Assembly (NCBI RefSeq): GCF_003260265.1
Contig: NZ_QITQ01000004.1
Location: 124,001-188,000, forward strand
Reading direction: 5' to 3'
Length of the DNA stretch: 64,000 bases
DNA from: Roseovarius amoyensis
GTDB taxonomy: Bacteria > Pseudomonadota > Alphaproteobacteria > Rhodobacterales > Rhodobacteraceae
Of the stretch, positions 56,020 to 64,000 are shown piece after piece. The notes under the pieces were generated by a model. It made no database searches, was not told where the DNA came from, and worked only from the letters and a program-made list of their open reading frames with translations. A program made the position numbers and the translations under genes. Numbering within the stretch: the stretch's first letter is position 1; the number at the start of each line of letters is the position of its first letter.

Positions 56020-57023
56020 TGGTCTTTCAGCCGGGCAAGGTTTGATGGGGTGGGGGCGGGCAGGGCGTCGGCCAGGATCGGCCGCAGGGGCGCCAGCACG
56101 GGGTGCTCAAGGTCGCGTTGCAGATGCGCCCAGACCCGCGGGATGAGGTCGAGATAACGTGGCTTGCCGTCGCGCAGACAGAGCCGGGCGAAGACGCCAA
56201 GGATGCGCAGCTTGCGCTGGGCGCCAAGCAGGCGATAGGCGGTGACGAAACTTTCCGCATCCTGCCCGGTGGCGGCGATATAACGCTCTAACATGGCGGA
56301 TTCGATACTGTCTGGCACGTCCCGCCGCGCGTCTTGCAGCAAGGAGACGAGGTCATATGCGCGGTGACCGGCCAGCGCATCCTGAAAGTCCAGCAACCCG
56401 ATACGCGTCAGGCCGGTGCGTTCGGGCAGCCACAGCAGGTTTTCGGCGTGATAGTCGCGCAGGATCAGCACGTCGGCTGCGGCTGCATGGCGGGTCAAAA
56501 GCGGCTCTAACACGGCGCAAAACTGCTCTTTCAGCACGGCACCAGCATCGCCCGCCGTGCCAAGCCGGTACCAGTCGAACGCCAGCGCGGCCAGCGTCGT
56601 CATCATTGGCGGATCATATGCTGCGATGGGCTGGGGCAGGGGGTGGTCGTGCAGGGCGGCCAGCAGGTCTGTTGCGCTGGAATAGAGACCGTTTTCCAGC
56701 TCTGGAGAGGTTTCCAGTACCCGCGCGAAAATGGCGTCGCCCAGGTCTTCGAGCAGCAGCAGCCCGGCGTCGGTGTCTTGCGCGATGATTGCCGGGGCGC
56801 TGAGGCCAAGCCCGGCAAGGTGCTGCGCGATGCGGATGAAGGGGCGCACATCCTCACCCCGTTCGGGCGGGGCGTCCATCAGCACGGCCCCTTGCCCGCC
56901 AGGGCCATCGGTCAGCCGCAGATAACGGCGGTTGGACGCGTCGCCCGCCAGCGGCGCGATGGTGGCATCTGACCATCCGGCGCGTGCCAGGAAGGCGGAG
57001 ATGCAGGCCATCCGGTCAGTCAT
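55992..57023 (-). CDS. amgK: Aminoglycoside phosphotransferase-fold kinase, AmgK-like (MurNAc/GlcNAc kinase)
   Basis: A 343-residue sugar kinase of the APH fold. The catalytic region reads ILRDYHAENLLWLP, then IGLLDFQDALAGHRAYDLV with the DFQDA metal-binding aspartate. The N-terminal nucleotide fold contains APLAGDASNRRYLRL. Adjacent murU strongly suggests it phosphorylates N-acetylmuramate at the anomeric position in cell-wall recycling; that route is associated with fosfomycin tolerance in other bacteria. It overlaps tsaE by 8 bases. Confidence 0.88.
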   Translation of the reverse strand: MTDRMACISAFLARAGWSDATIAPLAGDASNRRYLRLTDGPGGQGAVLMDAPPERGEDVRPFIRIAQHLAGLGLSAPAIIAQDTDAGLLLLEDLGDAIFARVLETSPELENGLYSSATDLLAALHDHPLPQPIAAYDPPMMTTLAALAFDWYRLGTAGDAGAVLKEQFCAVLEPLLTRHAAAADVLILRDYHAENLLWLPERTGLTRIGLLDFQDALAGHRAYDLVSLLQDARRDVPDSIESAMLERYIAATGQDAESFVTAYRLLGAQRKLRILGVFARLCLRDGKPRYLDLIPRVWAHLQRDLEHPVLAPLRPILADALPAPTPSNLARLKDQCAIIPTLS

Positions 57024-57492
57024 GGCGCAGCCCCTTCAGCTTGTCGGGCCATTTCGGATCGCGCCATTCAAAGGTCAGCATCCGCGCATCTTCGTCGTCT
57101 TGCGCCTCGATGCCAATCGACAGCGCCTGCGCCGGGGTCAGATCGCCCAGCCGGTCGGGCCATTCGATCAGTGTGATCGCGGCCTCAAAGGCGTCTTCGA
57201 GCCCCAGCTCGACCAGTTCGGAAACATCGCCGAGGCGGTAGAGGTCCGCGTGCCAGATGTCGCCGTGACGGCCGGGATAGGTTTGCACCAGCGTGTAGCT
57301 GGGCGAGGGCACGTCCTCTGGCATCTCCAGCAGCGATTGGATTGCGGCGCGGGCGAAGTGGGTCTTGCCGGCGCCCACGGCGCCCGAAAGCAGCACGGTA
57401 TCACCCGGGCGCAACATTTCGGCTAGCGCGCGGGCGGCGCAGGCGGCGGCATCCGGGCTGTTACAGGTGAGGGTGAAACGGGTTTCCGGCAT
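57016..57492 (-). CDS. tsaE: tRNA threonylcarbamoyladenosine biosynthesis ATPase TsaE
   Basis: ATPase of the complex that makes t6A37 in ANN-decoding tRNAs. Walker A is GAVGAGKT at residues 37-44; SPSYTLVQTY and HADLYRLGDVSELVELGLED are the family motifs, followed by ITLIEWPDRL. Length 158. First gene of a tsaE-amgK-murU-addB-addA run, each overlapping the next. Confidence 0.96.
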   Translation of the reverse strand: MPETRFTLTCNSPDAAACAARALAEMLRPGDTVLLSGAVGAGKTHFARAAIQSLLEMPEDVPSPSYTLVQTYPGRHGDIWHADLYRLGDVSELVELGLEDAFEAAITLIEWPDRLGDLTPAQALSIGIEAQDDEDARMLTFEWRDPKWPDKLKGLRHD

Positions 57493-57541
57493 GCGGGCGA
57501 GAGTACACGCGCGCGCCGGTGCTGCAAGGGCGATTGCCCGG

Positions 57542-58996
57542 TCAGGCGGTGATCCGTTCGGGGTCGGTCACAGGCGCAAGGCGGAGCAGAAAGAACCCGC
57601 GCGGCAGCGGCTCGCAGCGCGCGGCAAAGACGGCGCCAAAGCTGTCGTGCAACCGTACCGATTGCCGCTGCTGCCCGGCGGCGATGACATCCCAGAACCC
57701 GGGGTCGGGAAAGCGCGCGCGGCAGACGCGCAACAGGTCATCGATGCCGGTTTCGGCAAAGCTGCTGACGGGATCGATGCCCAGCAATGTGCGGCAGGCC
57801 CCGTTGCACAGCATCACCAGCCCGTCTGGCCCGATAACCGCCACCGCCTCGTCCAGGGTGTCGAGCACCGCCTGCCGGATCTCGATCTGGGTGCGCGAGC
57901 GGCGGGTGAGCGAGATCTCGTCGGTGATGTCCTCGATCAGAAAGGCGATGGCGCCGTCCGGGTGCGGGCGCCCCGTGACGCGGTAGGTCAGCCCGTTGGG
58001 CAGGGTCCAGGCCTCGGCATAGTGGCCGCCGGTCGCGGTTTCGATCATGTCGTTGATCTGCGCGCGCCAGGCGGCATAGTGCCGGGGTTCGGGCAGAACC
58101 TGCCGTTCGCGCAGTCGGTCGAAGAAATCCAACAGCCCCGGACGGCCGCTGAGAAAATCCGCCGGCAGGCCGGTCAGGTCCATCATCGCGGGATTGAACA
58201 GCACCAACTGCTGTTCGCGGTCGAAAACGGCCAGCCCGGTTGCAAGATCGGCAAAGGTCTTGGTCAGGGTCTGGATGAAACTGCCACGCATGATTTCGGC
58301 GTCGACCTGGCGGGTGATCTCGGCTGCGTAGACGGTGCGGCAATCCGCAGGCCCGGTTGTGCAAAGGTCGAAATGCCGCTCGGCCCCGGTGACAAGGTCG
58401 GGAATGGCAACCTGCACGTGGTCCCCGGCCACACTACCGGCGGTGGTGACGATCTGGTCCGCTTGAGAATCGGTGAATGCCCCAAACAGGTCGTTGCGCC
58501 ACAGAATGCGGCCATCCCCTGACAGGGTGCAGATGGCGACAGGTGCGGCATCGGCCACGCCGCGAAACGCCTGTTCGCGGGCCAGGCGTCGGGTGGTGTC
58601 GTGCCATTGCGCCGGGGTGGGTGGGTTTTTTTCGGTCAGCGTAATGCGATGGCCACCGCGCACCGGGGCTATGGCGAGGCTGGCGTTGTCGTCTGTTTGC
58701 CGGGCTGAATAGCGCAAGGTTCGGGCGAATCCCGGTTCGGGCAGCTCGTCAGGCAGCTCATCGAAGCGGTCGCCCAGCCACGCCCTGATCTGTGGCCAGT
58801 CGCCGATGTCCGGATCTATGCCGGCGTCGTGATCGGCCAGCCGGCCGTCGCGGATCAGAAAGCTGCTGGTCAGGCCCTGCACGGGGCAGGGGGCTGGGTG
58901 CGGGCGGAAAAGCCGGCTCAACACCCACAGGACCATGCCTGCCAGGAGACCCGACAGAAGTATGGCAACCAGAAGCATGGGCAATATGCCCGTCAT
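57542..58996 (-). CDS. Membrane-anchored PAS-domain protein without kinase domain
   Basis: A 484-residue sensor-like protein. The start at 58996 follows GGAGG closely and gives an N-terminal membrane helix (MTGILPMLLVAILLSGLLAG). Three PAS-type modules can be read: around residues 150-230 (APVAICTLSGDGRILWRN), 245-345 (LATGLAVFDREQQLVLFNPA) and 360-470 (LDEAVAVIGPDGLVMLCNGA). Each carries the usual fold pattern. There is no H-box, no HATPase, no GGDEF/EAL. The end comes right after the third module (APVTDPERITA). Upstream lies a perfect TTAA-N7-TTAA site. The function is unknown. Confidence 0.8.
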   Translation of the reverse strand: MTGILPMLLVAILLSGLLAGMVLWVLSRLFRPHPAPCPVQGLTSSFLIRDGRLADHDAGIDPDIGDWPQIRAWLGDRFDELPDELPEPGFARTLRYSARQTDDNASLAIAPVRGGHRITLTEKNPPTPAQWHDTTRRLAREQAFRGVADAAPVAICTLSGDGRILWRNDLFGAFTDSQADQIVTTAGSVAGDHVQVAIPDLVTGAERHFDLCTTGPADCRTVYAAEITRQVDAEIMRGSFIQTLTKTFADLATGLAVFDREQQLVLFNPAMMDLTGLPADFLSGRPGLLDFFDRLRERQVLPEPRHYAAWRAQINDMIETATGGHYAEAWTLPNGLTYRVTGRPHPDGAIAFLIEDITDEISLTRRSRTQIEIRQAVLDTLDEAVAVIGPDGLVMLCNGACRTLLGIDPVSSFAETGIDDLLRVCRARFPDPGFWDVIAAGQQRQSVRLHDSFGAVFAARCEPLPRGFFLLRLAPVTDPERITA

Positions 58997-59040
58997 CGCA
59001 ACCTCCACAACCTTCGGGGGCGGAGGCTGCGGGACCAAGG

Positions 59041-59055
59041 TTAACGGCTGGTTAA
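59041..59055. promoter_or_regulatory. Perfect CtrA-type site upstream of the PAS protein gene
   Basis: TTAA-CGGCTGG-TTAA(C) matches the alphaproteobacterial CtrA full site TTAA-N7-TTAA exactly. It lies between the regB stop and the PAS protein start, 45 bases upstream of the latter. It is the only perfect match noticed in the window. Confidence 0.55.
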
Positions 59056-59077
59056 CCGGGGTGGCGAAAAGCGGCGC

Positions 59078-60472
59078 TCAGCCGCGGATCGGCTGGTTTT
59101 CCCCCAGCGCCCGCCGTTCGGGGCCGGTCGCGGGGGCGATCTTGCTGCGGGGCCAGGTGACCTCGACCACCGCGCCGGTGCGGCCGGCGCTGCCCTGCTG
59201 GCGGCCCAACGGGTCGTTTTGGTTGGCAAAGCTCAGCTCGGCGCCCGAACGTTCAAGCAGGGTCTTGGCGATGAAGAGGCCAAGGCCCATGCCCTCGTAT
59301 TCGGGGCGCTGCGGGTCGAAGGCGTGGCCGCGCCGGCGCATCAGCGGGTCGCCGATCCGGCCCAGCAGATGCGGCGGGTATCCGCGCCCGTCATCCATGA
59401 TCCGCACGGTGATCGTGTCGTCGGACCAGCGGCTTTCGACCCAGACATTTTCGCGTGCGAAATCGACGGCGTTCTGCACCAGGTTGCGCAGACCGTGGAT
59501 CACCTCTGGCCGGCGCCACATCTCGGGTTGTGCCGGCGGCGCGCCATCGCTGGGCCCGTGGTCGAACCGGATCGTCTTGCCCCGGTCCACATGCGGCTCG
59601 GCGGCCTCTTCAACCACGGCCGAGATCGGCGCAGTCCGCAGGTGCAGGTCGTCCTTGCCAGCCCGGCCCATTGACCGCAGGATGTCGCGGCATCGGTCGG
59701 TCTGCTGGCTGATCAGCAGCGCATCGGCGCGCAATTCATCGTTTTCCGCCAATTCATCGGCCAGCTCTGCGCTGGCCAGCTTGATCGTGGCCAGCGGCGT
59801 GCCCAGCTCGTGCGCGGCGGCCGCCACCACACCGCCCAGGTCGGTCAGCTTCTGTTCGCGGGCCAGCGCCATTTGCGTGGCTTGCAACGCCTCGGACATC
59901 GCGTGCATCTCGGTCACGATCCAGCGCGAATAGACACCGAGGAACACCACCGCGATCACGATGGCGAACCAGGTGCCGTAGAGAAATATCTGCGGCACCC
60001 GCAGGATGTTTCCGTCGGCCATGCGCAGCGGCAGGTGGAAAAAGATCAGCGCGGTGACGATGATGATCGACACCGTTCCCAAAAACAGCGTTGAACGCGG
60101 CGACAACGCCGGCGCCGACACGGTGACCGGCCCGACAATGAGGATCGAAAACGGGTTGTGCAGCCCGCCGGTCAGGTAAAGCAGCAACCCAAGCTGCAGC
60201 ATGTCGAACAGAACCACCAGCCGGGTTTCGCGTTCCGACAGACGCCGGTTTTCGGGAAAGACAAAGCTGGCCACCACGTTGGTGATCACCGATACGCCGA
60301 TGGTGAGAAAGCAAAGTCCCATCTCGAGTTCGAGATCATAAAGGCGCTGGGCGACGATCAGCGCCGCGCCCTGGCCCAGGATCGCCCACCAGCGCAACAC
60401 CACCAGTGTTCGCAGCCGAATCCAGTGGTCGCTGTCGTCTGTCCGGGCCGGTGCCGGATAAAGCTGTGGCAT
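59078..60472 (-). CDS. regB: Redox-sensing histidine kinase RegB/PrrB
   Basis: Global redox sensor that controls respiration, photosynthesis and carbon and nitrogen fixation genes with RegA. Start at 60472 after GAGG (464 residues); an ATG at 60529 is less well supported. Six membrane segments lie in the first 190 residues, with the quinone-binding GGLHNPF. The H-box is AAAAHELGTPLATIKLAS with phosphorylatable His221; forty residues on is Cys261 (TDRCRDILRSMG), which corresponds to the redox-active Cys265 of Rhodobacter capsulatus. The ATPase domain has NLVQNAVDFA and GMGLGLFIAKTLLE. Confidence 0.97.
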   Translation of the reverse strand: MPQLYPAPARTDDSDHWIRLRTLVVLRWWAILGQGAALIVAQRLYDLELEMGLCFLTIGVSVITNVVASFVFPENRRLSERETRLVVLFDMLQLGLLLYLTGGLHNPFSILIVGPVTVSAPALSPRSTLFLGTVSIIIVTALIFFHLPLRMADGNILRVPQIFLYGTWFAIVIAVVFLGVYSRWIVTEMHAMSEALQATQMALAREQKLTDLGGVVAAAAHELGTPLATIKLASAELADELAENDELRADALLISQQTDRCRDILRSMGRAGKDDLHLRTAPISAVVEEAAEPHVDRGKTIRFDHGPSDGAPPAQPEMWRRPEVIHGLRNLVQNAVDFARENVWVESRWSDDTITVRIMDDGRGYPPHLLGRIGDPLMRRRGHAFDPQRPEYEGMGLGLFIAKTLLERSGAELSFANQNDPLGRQQGSAGRTGAVVEVTWPRSKIAPATGPERRALGENQPIRG

Positions 60473-60555
60473 TGCTGGCCTCGGTGCCGTTGCAGTTCGC
60501 GCTGGCGATGTTAATTGTGGTGGGAACATAAAAGAAACCGAAATCGGAATTTGTC

Positions 60556-61176
60556 ATGACCCGAAATATTGCCATCGCGGCGTTAGCTGCCGTGATCCTG
60601 CTGCTTGGCGGCATCTACTGGATGACGTCCATGTCCGGGCAGAACGACCAGTTCGCCCAGTGCCGGCAGGGCCAGGTCGTCGGCGGGCCCAGCGTCGGCG
60701 GGCCTTTCACCCTGGTGAATGGGGCCGGCGAGACGGTGACCGACGAGGATGTCATTGATCAGCCCGCGTTGCTTTATTTCGGCTATACCTTCTGCCCGGA
60801 TGTCTGCCCGCTGGACGTGGCCAGGAATGCCGAAGCGGTTGAAATTCTTGAAGAACGCGGAACGATGGTAAAGCCGGTTTTCATCTCGATCGACCCCAAG
60901 CGGGACACGCCCGAGGTGGTCGGCGATTATGCCGCCAACATGCATCCGCGCATGGTCGGGCTGACCGGCAGCCCCGAACAGGTCAAGGCGGCAAGCCAGG
61001 CATACCGCACCTATTATCAGGCCCAGGATTCGGGTGATGACGAATATTATCTCGTCGATCATACGACGCTGACTTACCTGGTGCTGCCCGAAACCGGGTT
61101 CGTGGAATTTTTCCGGCGCGACGTGACGCCGGAACAGATGGCCGACAGGGTCGGGTGCTTCCTGGATGCGATGTAG
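60556..61176 (+). CDS. senC: SCO1/SenC/PrrC-family copper chaperone
   Basis: Membrane-anchored thioredoxin-like protein that delivers copper to cytochrome c oxidase; in Rhodobacter it is also linked to signalling by the cbb3 oxidase to RegB. One N-terminal helix (IAIAALAAVILLLGGIYWM), then the copper motif Cys80-x3-Cys84 (YTFCPDVCPLDVAR), SIDPKRDTPEVV, and His169 in LVDHTTLTYL. Length 206. Divergent from regB and upstream of regA, the canonical locus order. Confidence 0.96.
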   Translation: MTRNIAIAALAAVILLLGGIYWMTSMSGQNDQFAQCRQGQVVGGPSVGGPFTLVNGAGETVTDEDVIDQPALLYFGYTFCPDVCPLDVARNAEAVEILEERGTMVKPVFISIDPKRDTPEVVGDYAANMHPRMVGLTGSPEQVKAASQAYRTYYQAQDSGDDEYYLVDHTTLTYLVLPETGFVEFFRRDVTPEQMADRVGCFLDAM

Positions 61177-61189
61177 TCTCTGCGATGGT

Positions 61190-61218
61190 TTGACGCATGC
61201 GGGGCGGCGGGCTAGAAC
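61190..61218 (+). promoter_or_regulatory. Candidate promoter of regA
   Basis: TTGACG (61190-61195), a 17-bp spacer and TAGAAC (61213-61218), 38 bases before the regA start, which is preceded by GGAGAG. Confidence 0.55.
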
Positions 61219-61256
61219 GAATCGGCATAAGGGGTGCGAATTGATTGGAGAGTTGA

Positions 61257-61808
61257 ATGGCCGATAACCAGCCCGACCTTGGGCCTGACAAGTCTCTGCT
61301 GCTGGTGGATGACGATGAACCCTTTCTGCGGCGCCTCGCCAAGGCGATGGAACGCCGCGGATTCGAGGTCGAAACCGCCGATTCAGTCGCAGCAGGCCGG
61401 GCGATCGCCTCGGCGCGCCCGCCGGCCTATGCAGTGTGCGACTTGCGGCTGGAGGATGGCAACGGGCTGGATGTGGTCGAGACGATTCGCGAAAAGCGCC
61501 CCGATGCGCGCATCGTGGTGCTGACGGGGTATGGCGCCATCGCCACCGCCGTTGCCGCGGTCAAGATCGGCGCCGCCGACTATCTGTCGAAACCGGCCGA
61601 TGCCAGCGACATCATCAAGGCGCTTTTGGCCAGCGATGACGAGCTGCCGGACCCGCCGGAGAACCCGATGAGCGCCGACCGCGTGCGCTGGGAACACATC
61701 CAGCGCGTCTATGAACTGTGCGACCGCAATGTCAGCGAAACCGCGCGGCGGCTGAATATGCACCGGCGGACATTGCAACGCATCCTCGCCAAGCGGTCGC
61801 CGCGGTAA
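61257..61808 (+). CDS. regA: Redox response regulator RegA/PrrA
   Basis: DNA-binding partner of RegB. The receiver domain has LLLVDDDEPFL, the phosphoacceptor Asp62 (AVCDLRLEDGNG) and LSKPAD with the conserved lysine. A proline-rich linker (LPDPPENP) joins it to the Fis-type helix-turn-helix at the C-terminus (VSETARRLNMHRRTLQRIL), which is nearly invariant in Rhodobacteraceae. Length 183. An IS6-type remnant starts 10 bases after its stop. Confidence 0.98.
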   Translation: MADNQPDLGPDKSLLLVDDDEPFLRRLAKAMERRGFEVETADSVAAGRAIASARPPAYAVCDLRLEDGNGLDVVETIREKRPDARIVVLTGYGAIATAVAAVKIGAADYLSKPADASDIIKALLASDDELPDPPENPMSADRVRWEHIQRVYELCDRNVSETARRLNMHRRTLQRILAKRSPR

Positions 61809-61818
61809 TACACTAAAT

Positions 61819-62291
61819 GGTGTTGTCACGTAAACGGGCTCGAGTTGCCGGATCATCGATCAGGACGGTGTTGTTCTGGATGAAATCCTCCAACCCCGGC
61901 GGGACAAGCGCGCGGCAAAGCGACTCTTGGTCAGGCTGATGAAACGCTGCGGCTTCGTGTCCAGACGGATCATCACAGACAAGCTCCGCTCCTACGGCGC
62001 AGCGAAGCGGGATGTCGCCCCCGGCCTTGATCACTGGCGCACAAAGGGCTCAATAACCGCGCCGAGAACAGCCATTTGCCGTTGAAAAAAGAGAACGGAC
62101 GATGCAGCGTTTCGTGTCCATGCACTCCGCAACCCGAAATTCCTTCTCCGTCCCAGCCCGCCGCCGCGCAGCCCTTATGATCCGTTACCACCGACTGGAA
62201 GCATTCGAGGCATGGAAAATCGCAACCAACGTCGCTTGATGTGAAATCGGCACGCTAACCTGAAGACTGGTTGAGTTAATGTGACAACACC
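61819..62291 (+). mobile_element. Internally deleted IS6-family insertion sequence
   Basis: A 473-bp element bounded by GGTGTTGTCAC (61819-61829) and its exact reverse complement GTGACAACACC (62281-62291). The inside is the C-terminal half of an IS6-type transposase; the N-terminal part is missing (about 300-400 bp relative to a full element). Flanking 8-mers do not match, so no target duplication remains. It lies directly after regA and before the broken IS110 gene. Confidence 0.8.
61846..62239 (+). pseudogene. IS6-family transposase fragment, frameshifted
   Basis: The first part reads CRIIDQDGVVLDEILQPRRD, KRCGFVSRRIITDKLRSYGA and AAKRDVAPGLDHW in one frame. After a shift, HKGLNNRAENSHLPLKK follows, and after another shift MQRFVSMHSATRNSFSVPAR and YHRLEAFEAWKIATNVA lead to the stop at 62239. 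These are the DDE and C-terminal regions of IS6 transposases. The N-terminal HTH and first catalytic Asp are absent. Not functional. Confidence 0.8.
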
Positions 62292-63354
62292 GTCCATCTC
62301 CTCCTCGCTCGCAGATTCCTATGTTTCTCCTCGCCGACAAGTGCAGTGGGGCGGTATCGCTCACCCTTCGTCAACACTGCCCAGGAAATCCCGCCATCTT
62401 ATTGGCCATCGCCACGGCAGCAACGTTAACGTGCGCGCGTTCCTTCAGGCTGTCCACCCATCGCGTTATCGGCGAGGTTCGATCCCGCACGAGATGCAGA
62501 ACCGTTCGCGCGCCATGGATGAACAGCTTACGAAGGTAACGATTGCCGTGCTTCGAGATGCCGACAAGTTTGGCTTTGCTACCCGTCGTGATCTGCCGTG
62601 GCACAAGGCCGAGCCAAGCGGCAAGATCGCGCCCTTTGGCAAAGCTGCTGCCGGTACCGACGGCGGCCACAAGCGCACTGGCAATGGTTGGACCGACGCC
62701 AGGGATTTCCATCAGACGCTGCATGTCGGTATCCATCCTGGCCAGCGCCTTGATCTCAGCGTGGATGGCGTCGACCCGACCATTGATCGTGGCCAGCTCC
62801 ATCGCCATATCCGACAACATCAGAAGGATGCGGTGCGACAGATCGGGAGAACCTTCTGCCGCGAAGCTCATCAACTCCTTCTGGAAGACGTGACGGCCCG
62901 CCCCGACGCGGATGCGCGCTCCATCAGAAAGCCCCGGCCCTGATTGATCAGGCGCGTCCTCTCGGTCACCAGCGCGCTCGCGGGCGCGGTGTAACGCCTG
63001 CAGATCGAGCTGTTCTTCCGATTTGATCGCGACGAACGACATCGTCGGGCGCGTCGCCGCCTCGGCTATCGCTTCCGCATCACGATCGTCGTTCTTGTGG
63101 ACTTTGACGTAGGGGCGGACATAAAGCGGCGACATCAGCCGAGGTTCGTGCCCGTGTTGAAGGCAATGGCGCCCGATGTGATGTGCGCCTCCGCAGGCTT
63201 CCCTCGCGACAACACAGGGTCGCAGCCTCTCCAAAAAATCCAACAGACGGTGTCCCTGAAGGCGCTAGCGAAAAACAACCGCTCCCGTCGCGTCCAGTCC
63301 TGCAAGGCTGCAAACGGTCTTGCCCAGACCAATGCCCAAAACTTCGATATCCAT
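62292..63354 (-). pseudogene. IS110-family transposase, broken by a stop codon and frameshifts
   Basis: Read from the ATG at 63354 the sequence gives MDIEVLGIGLGKTVCSLAGL, then a TAG stop after AVVFR. It continues in frame with LDFLERLRPCVVAREACGG and RDAEAIAEAATRPTMSFVAI (DEDD-type N-domain). A frameshift lies after LQALHRARER. The C-terminal domain resumes with MEIPGVGPTIASALVAAV, LGLVPRQITTGSKAKLVGIS and HGNRYLRKLFIHGARTV. A second shift precedes WAVLTKGERYRPTAL. The first catalytic aspartate (usually GIDLGK) is Gly here. Bases 63355-63598 hold only the outer end of this debris and no gene. Confidence 0.8.
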
Positions 63355-63598
63355 CGGAATGCTCTCTTCCCACCTATGCCCGCAACAATAGCTGCGGTTT
63401 GGCGGGAAGACAGTTCATCCCATTAGCTCACCTCATGCTGCAAACCCTAACCCGAGCGCTCGACGGAATCCTCCGCCCCAAATTCGAACAATGGTATCCA
63501 GGCATAATGCCAAAAACTGAGGATCAACTGGCCGCATGACTGCCCCACACTTTGGGGTGCTCTCCGTCTAGGCAGGCAGACCGCCAATCCGGGCAAAA

Positions 63599-64000
63599 TC
63601 AGGCCGTTGCCTTTGCCCCGGCGACTTCAGCTTCCGCCTGAGAGGCAAGCACATGCCGCTGGATCTTACCGCTTTCGGTCATTGGGAAAGCATCGACAAA
63701 GCGCACATATCGTGGCACTTTGTAATCCGCGATAGCCCCCCGGCAATGGTCGACCGCCGCCTGTTCGTCGAAAGTTTCGGCATCGCCGGACCGAAGAATG
63801 TAAGCATATGCCACTTGGCCAAGGCGTTCATGCGGCACCCCCACCACCAGTGCCTGGCGGATCGCGGGGTGGGTTTCAAGATGCGCCTCGATCTCGGCCG
63901 GATAGGTATTTGATCCACCCACGATGAACATTTCCTTGATGCGCCCGGTGATCTTCAGATAGCCGCGTTCATCGAAGACGCCTAGGTCTCCGGTACGAAA
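63599..64000 (-). CDS. AMP-dependent acyl-CoA synthetase, C-terminal part (cut by window edge)
   Basis: The frame is open to base 64000 and covers the last 133 residues. FRTGDLGVFDERGYLKITGR is the A8 motif, IKEMFIVGGSNTYPAEIEAH the hinge and C-terminal lid, and MTESGKIQRHVL has the catalytic lysine. This is the ANL superfamily (fatty-acyl-CoA or related carboxylate ligase). The substrate depends on the missing N-terminal part. Transposon debris lies just downstream of its stop. Confidence 0.92.
   Translation of the reverse strand, partial: FRTGDLGVFDERGYLKITGRIKEMFIVGGSNTYPAEIEAHLETHPAIRQALVVGVPHERLGQVAYAYILRSGDAETFDEQAAVDHCRGAIADYKVPRYVRFVDAFPMTESGKIQRHVLASQAEAEVAGAKATA

Noticed and set aside
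62281..62943. A 220-codon plus-strand frame in the transposon debris
   Set aside because: It is antisense to the IS110 transposase remnant, whose minus-strand translation is clearly family-like.

Overview
The window is chromosomal DNA of a GC-rich alphaproteobacterium, most likely a Rhodobacteraceae (Roseobacter/Rhodobacter) species. The evidence is the regB-senC-regA (prrBCA) redox locus, the rho-mnmE-mnmG-rsmG-parA-parB operon facing maf-aroE-coaE-dnaQ-secB, an RbaY-like regulator, alphaproteobacterial AddAB, and two perfect parS sites (TGTTTCACGTGAAACA). The most important structural call is that 35819-36234, between hemJ and maf, is very probably the replication origin: it is AT-rich, carries several DnaA-box-like 9-mers, and the operons on either side are transcribed away from it.

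Layout. 1-1736: 5' part of nusA and rimP behind a leader with a promoter and an intrinsic terminator. 1737-9749: housekeeping and envelope genes (prolyl iminopeptidase, ubiG, a grxC-nitrilase-marR operon, comF, a methyltransferase-fold protein, hemH, two L,D-transpeptidase-like proteins around a CAP lipoprotein). 9836-16748: ABC exporter, CCA-adding enzyme, two NUDIX hydrolases, hslO, and a response-regulator/phosphatase gene facing an Hpt gene. 16844-28490: argG, tpm-like, maeB, mutS, grpE-hrcA, rph-rdgB-hemW-ybaN. 28465-35818: parB-parA-rsmG-mnmG-mnmE-rho (one operon, read leftward) and hemJ. 35819-36234: oriC. 36235-42411: maf-aroE-coaE-dnaQ, secB, fxsA, and a TimA-mltA-smr operon.

43618-44355 is a small, AT-richer accessory islet between an MFS transporter and hslU. 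It holds a 20-bp perfect inverted repeat, a terminator inside the repeat, and a DUF3892 gene whose leader carries one repeat arm. The arrangement could be a MITE-like element or a small RNA complementary to the mRNA downstream of it.

44356-57492: hslU and hslV with a membrane protein gene between them, an M20 amidohydrolase, trxA, addA-addB, murU-amgK (cell-wall recycling) and tsaE, all on the minus strand. 57542-61808: a PAS-only membrane protein with a perfect TTAA-N7-TTAA (CtrA-type) site upstream, then regB, senC and regA. 61809-63598 is mobile-element debris (an internally deleted IS6-family element starting 10 bp after regA, then a broken IS110-family transposase). The window ends in the C-terminal part of an acyl-CoA synthetase.

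No rRNA, tRNA or CRISPR array was seen. Many genes overlap by 4 or 8 bases, which points to translational coupling. Most long antisense frames are GC-rich shadows and were left out.
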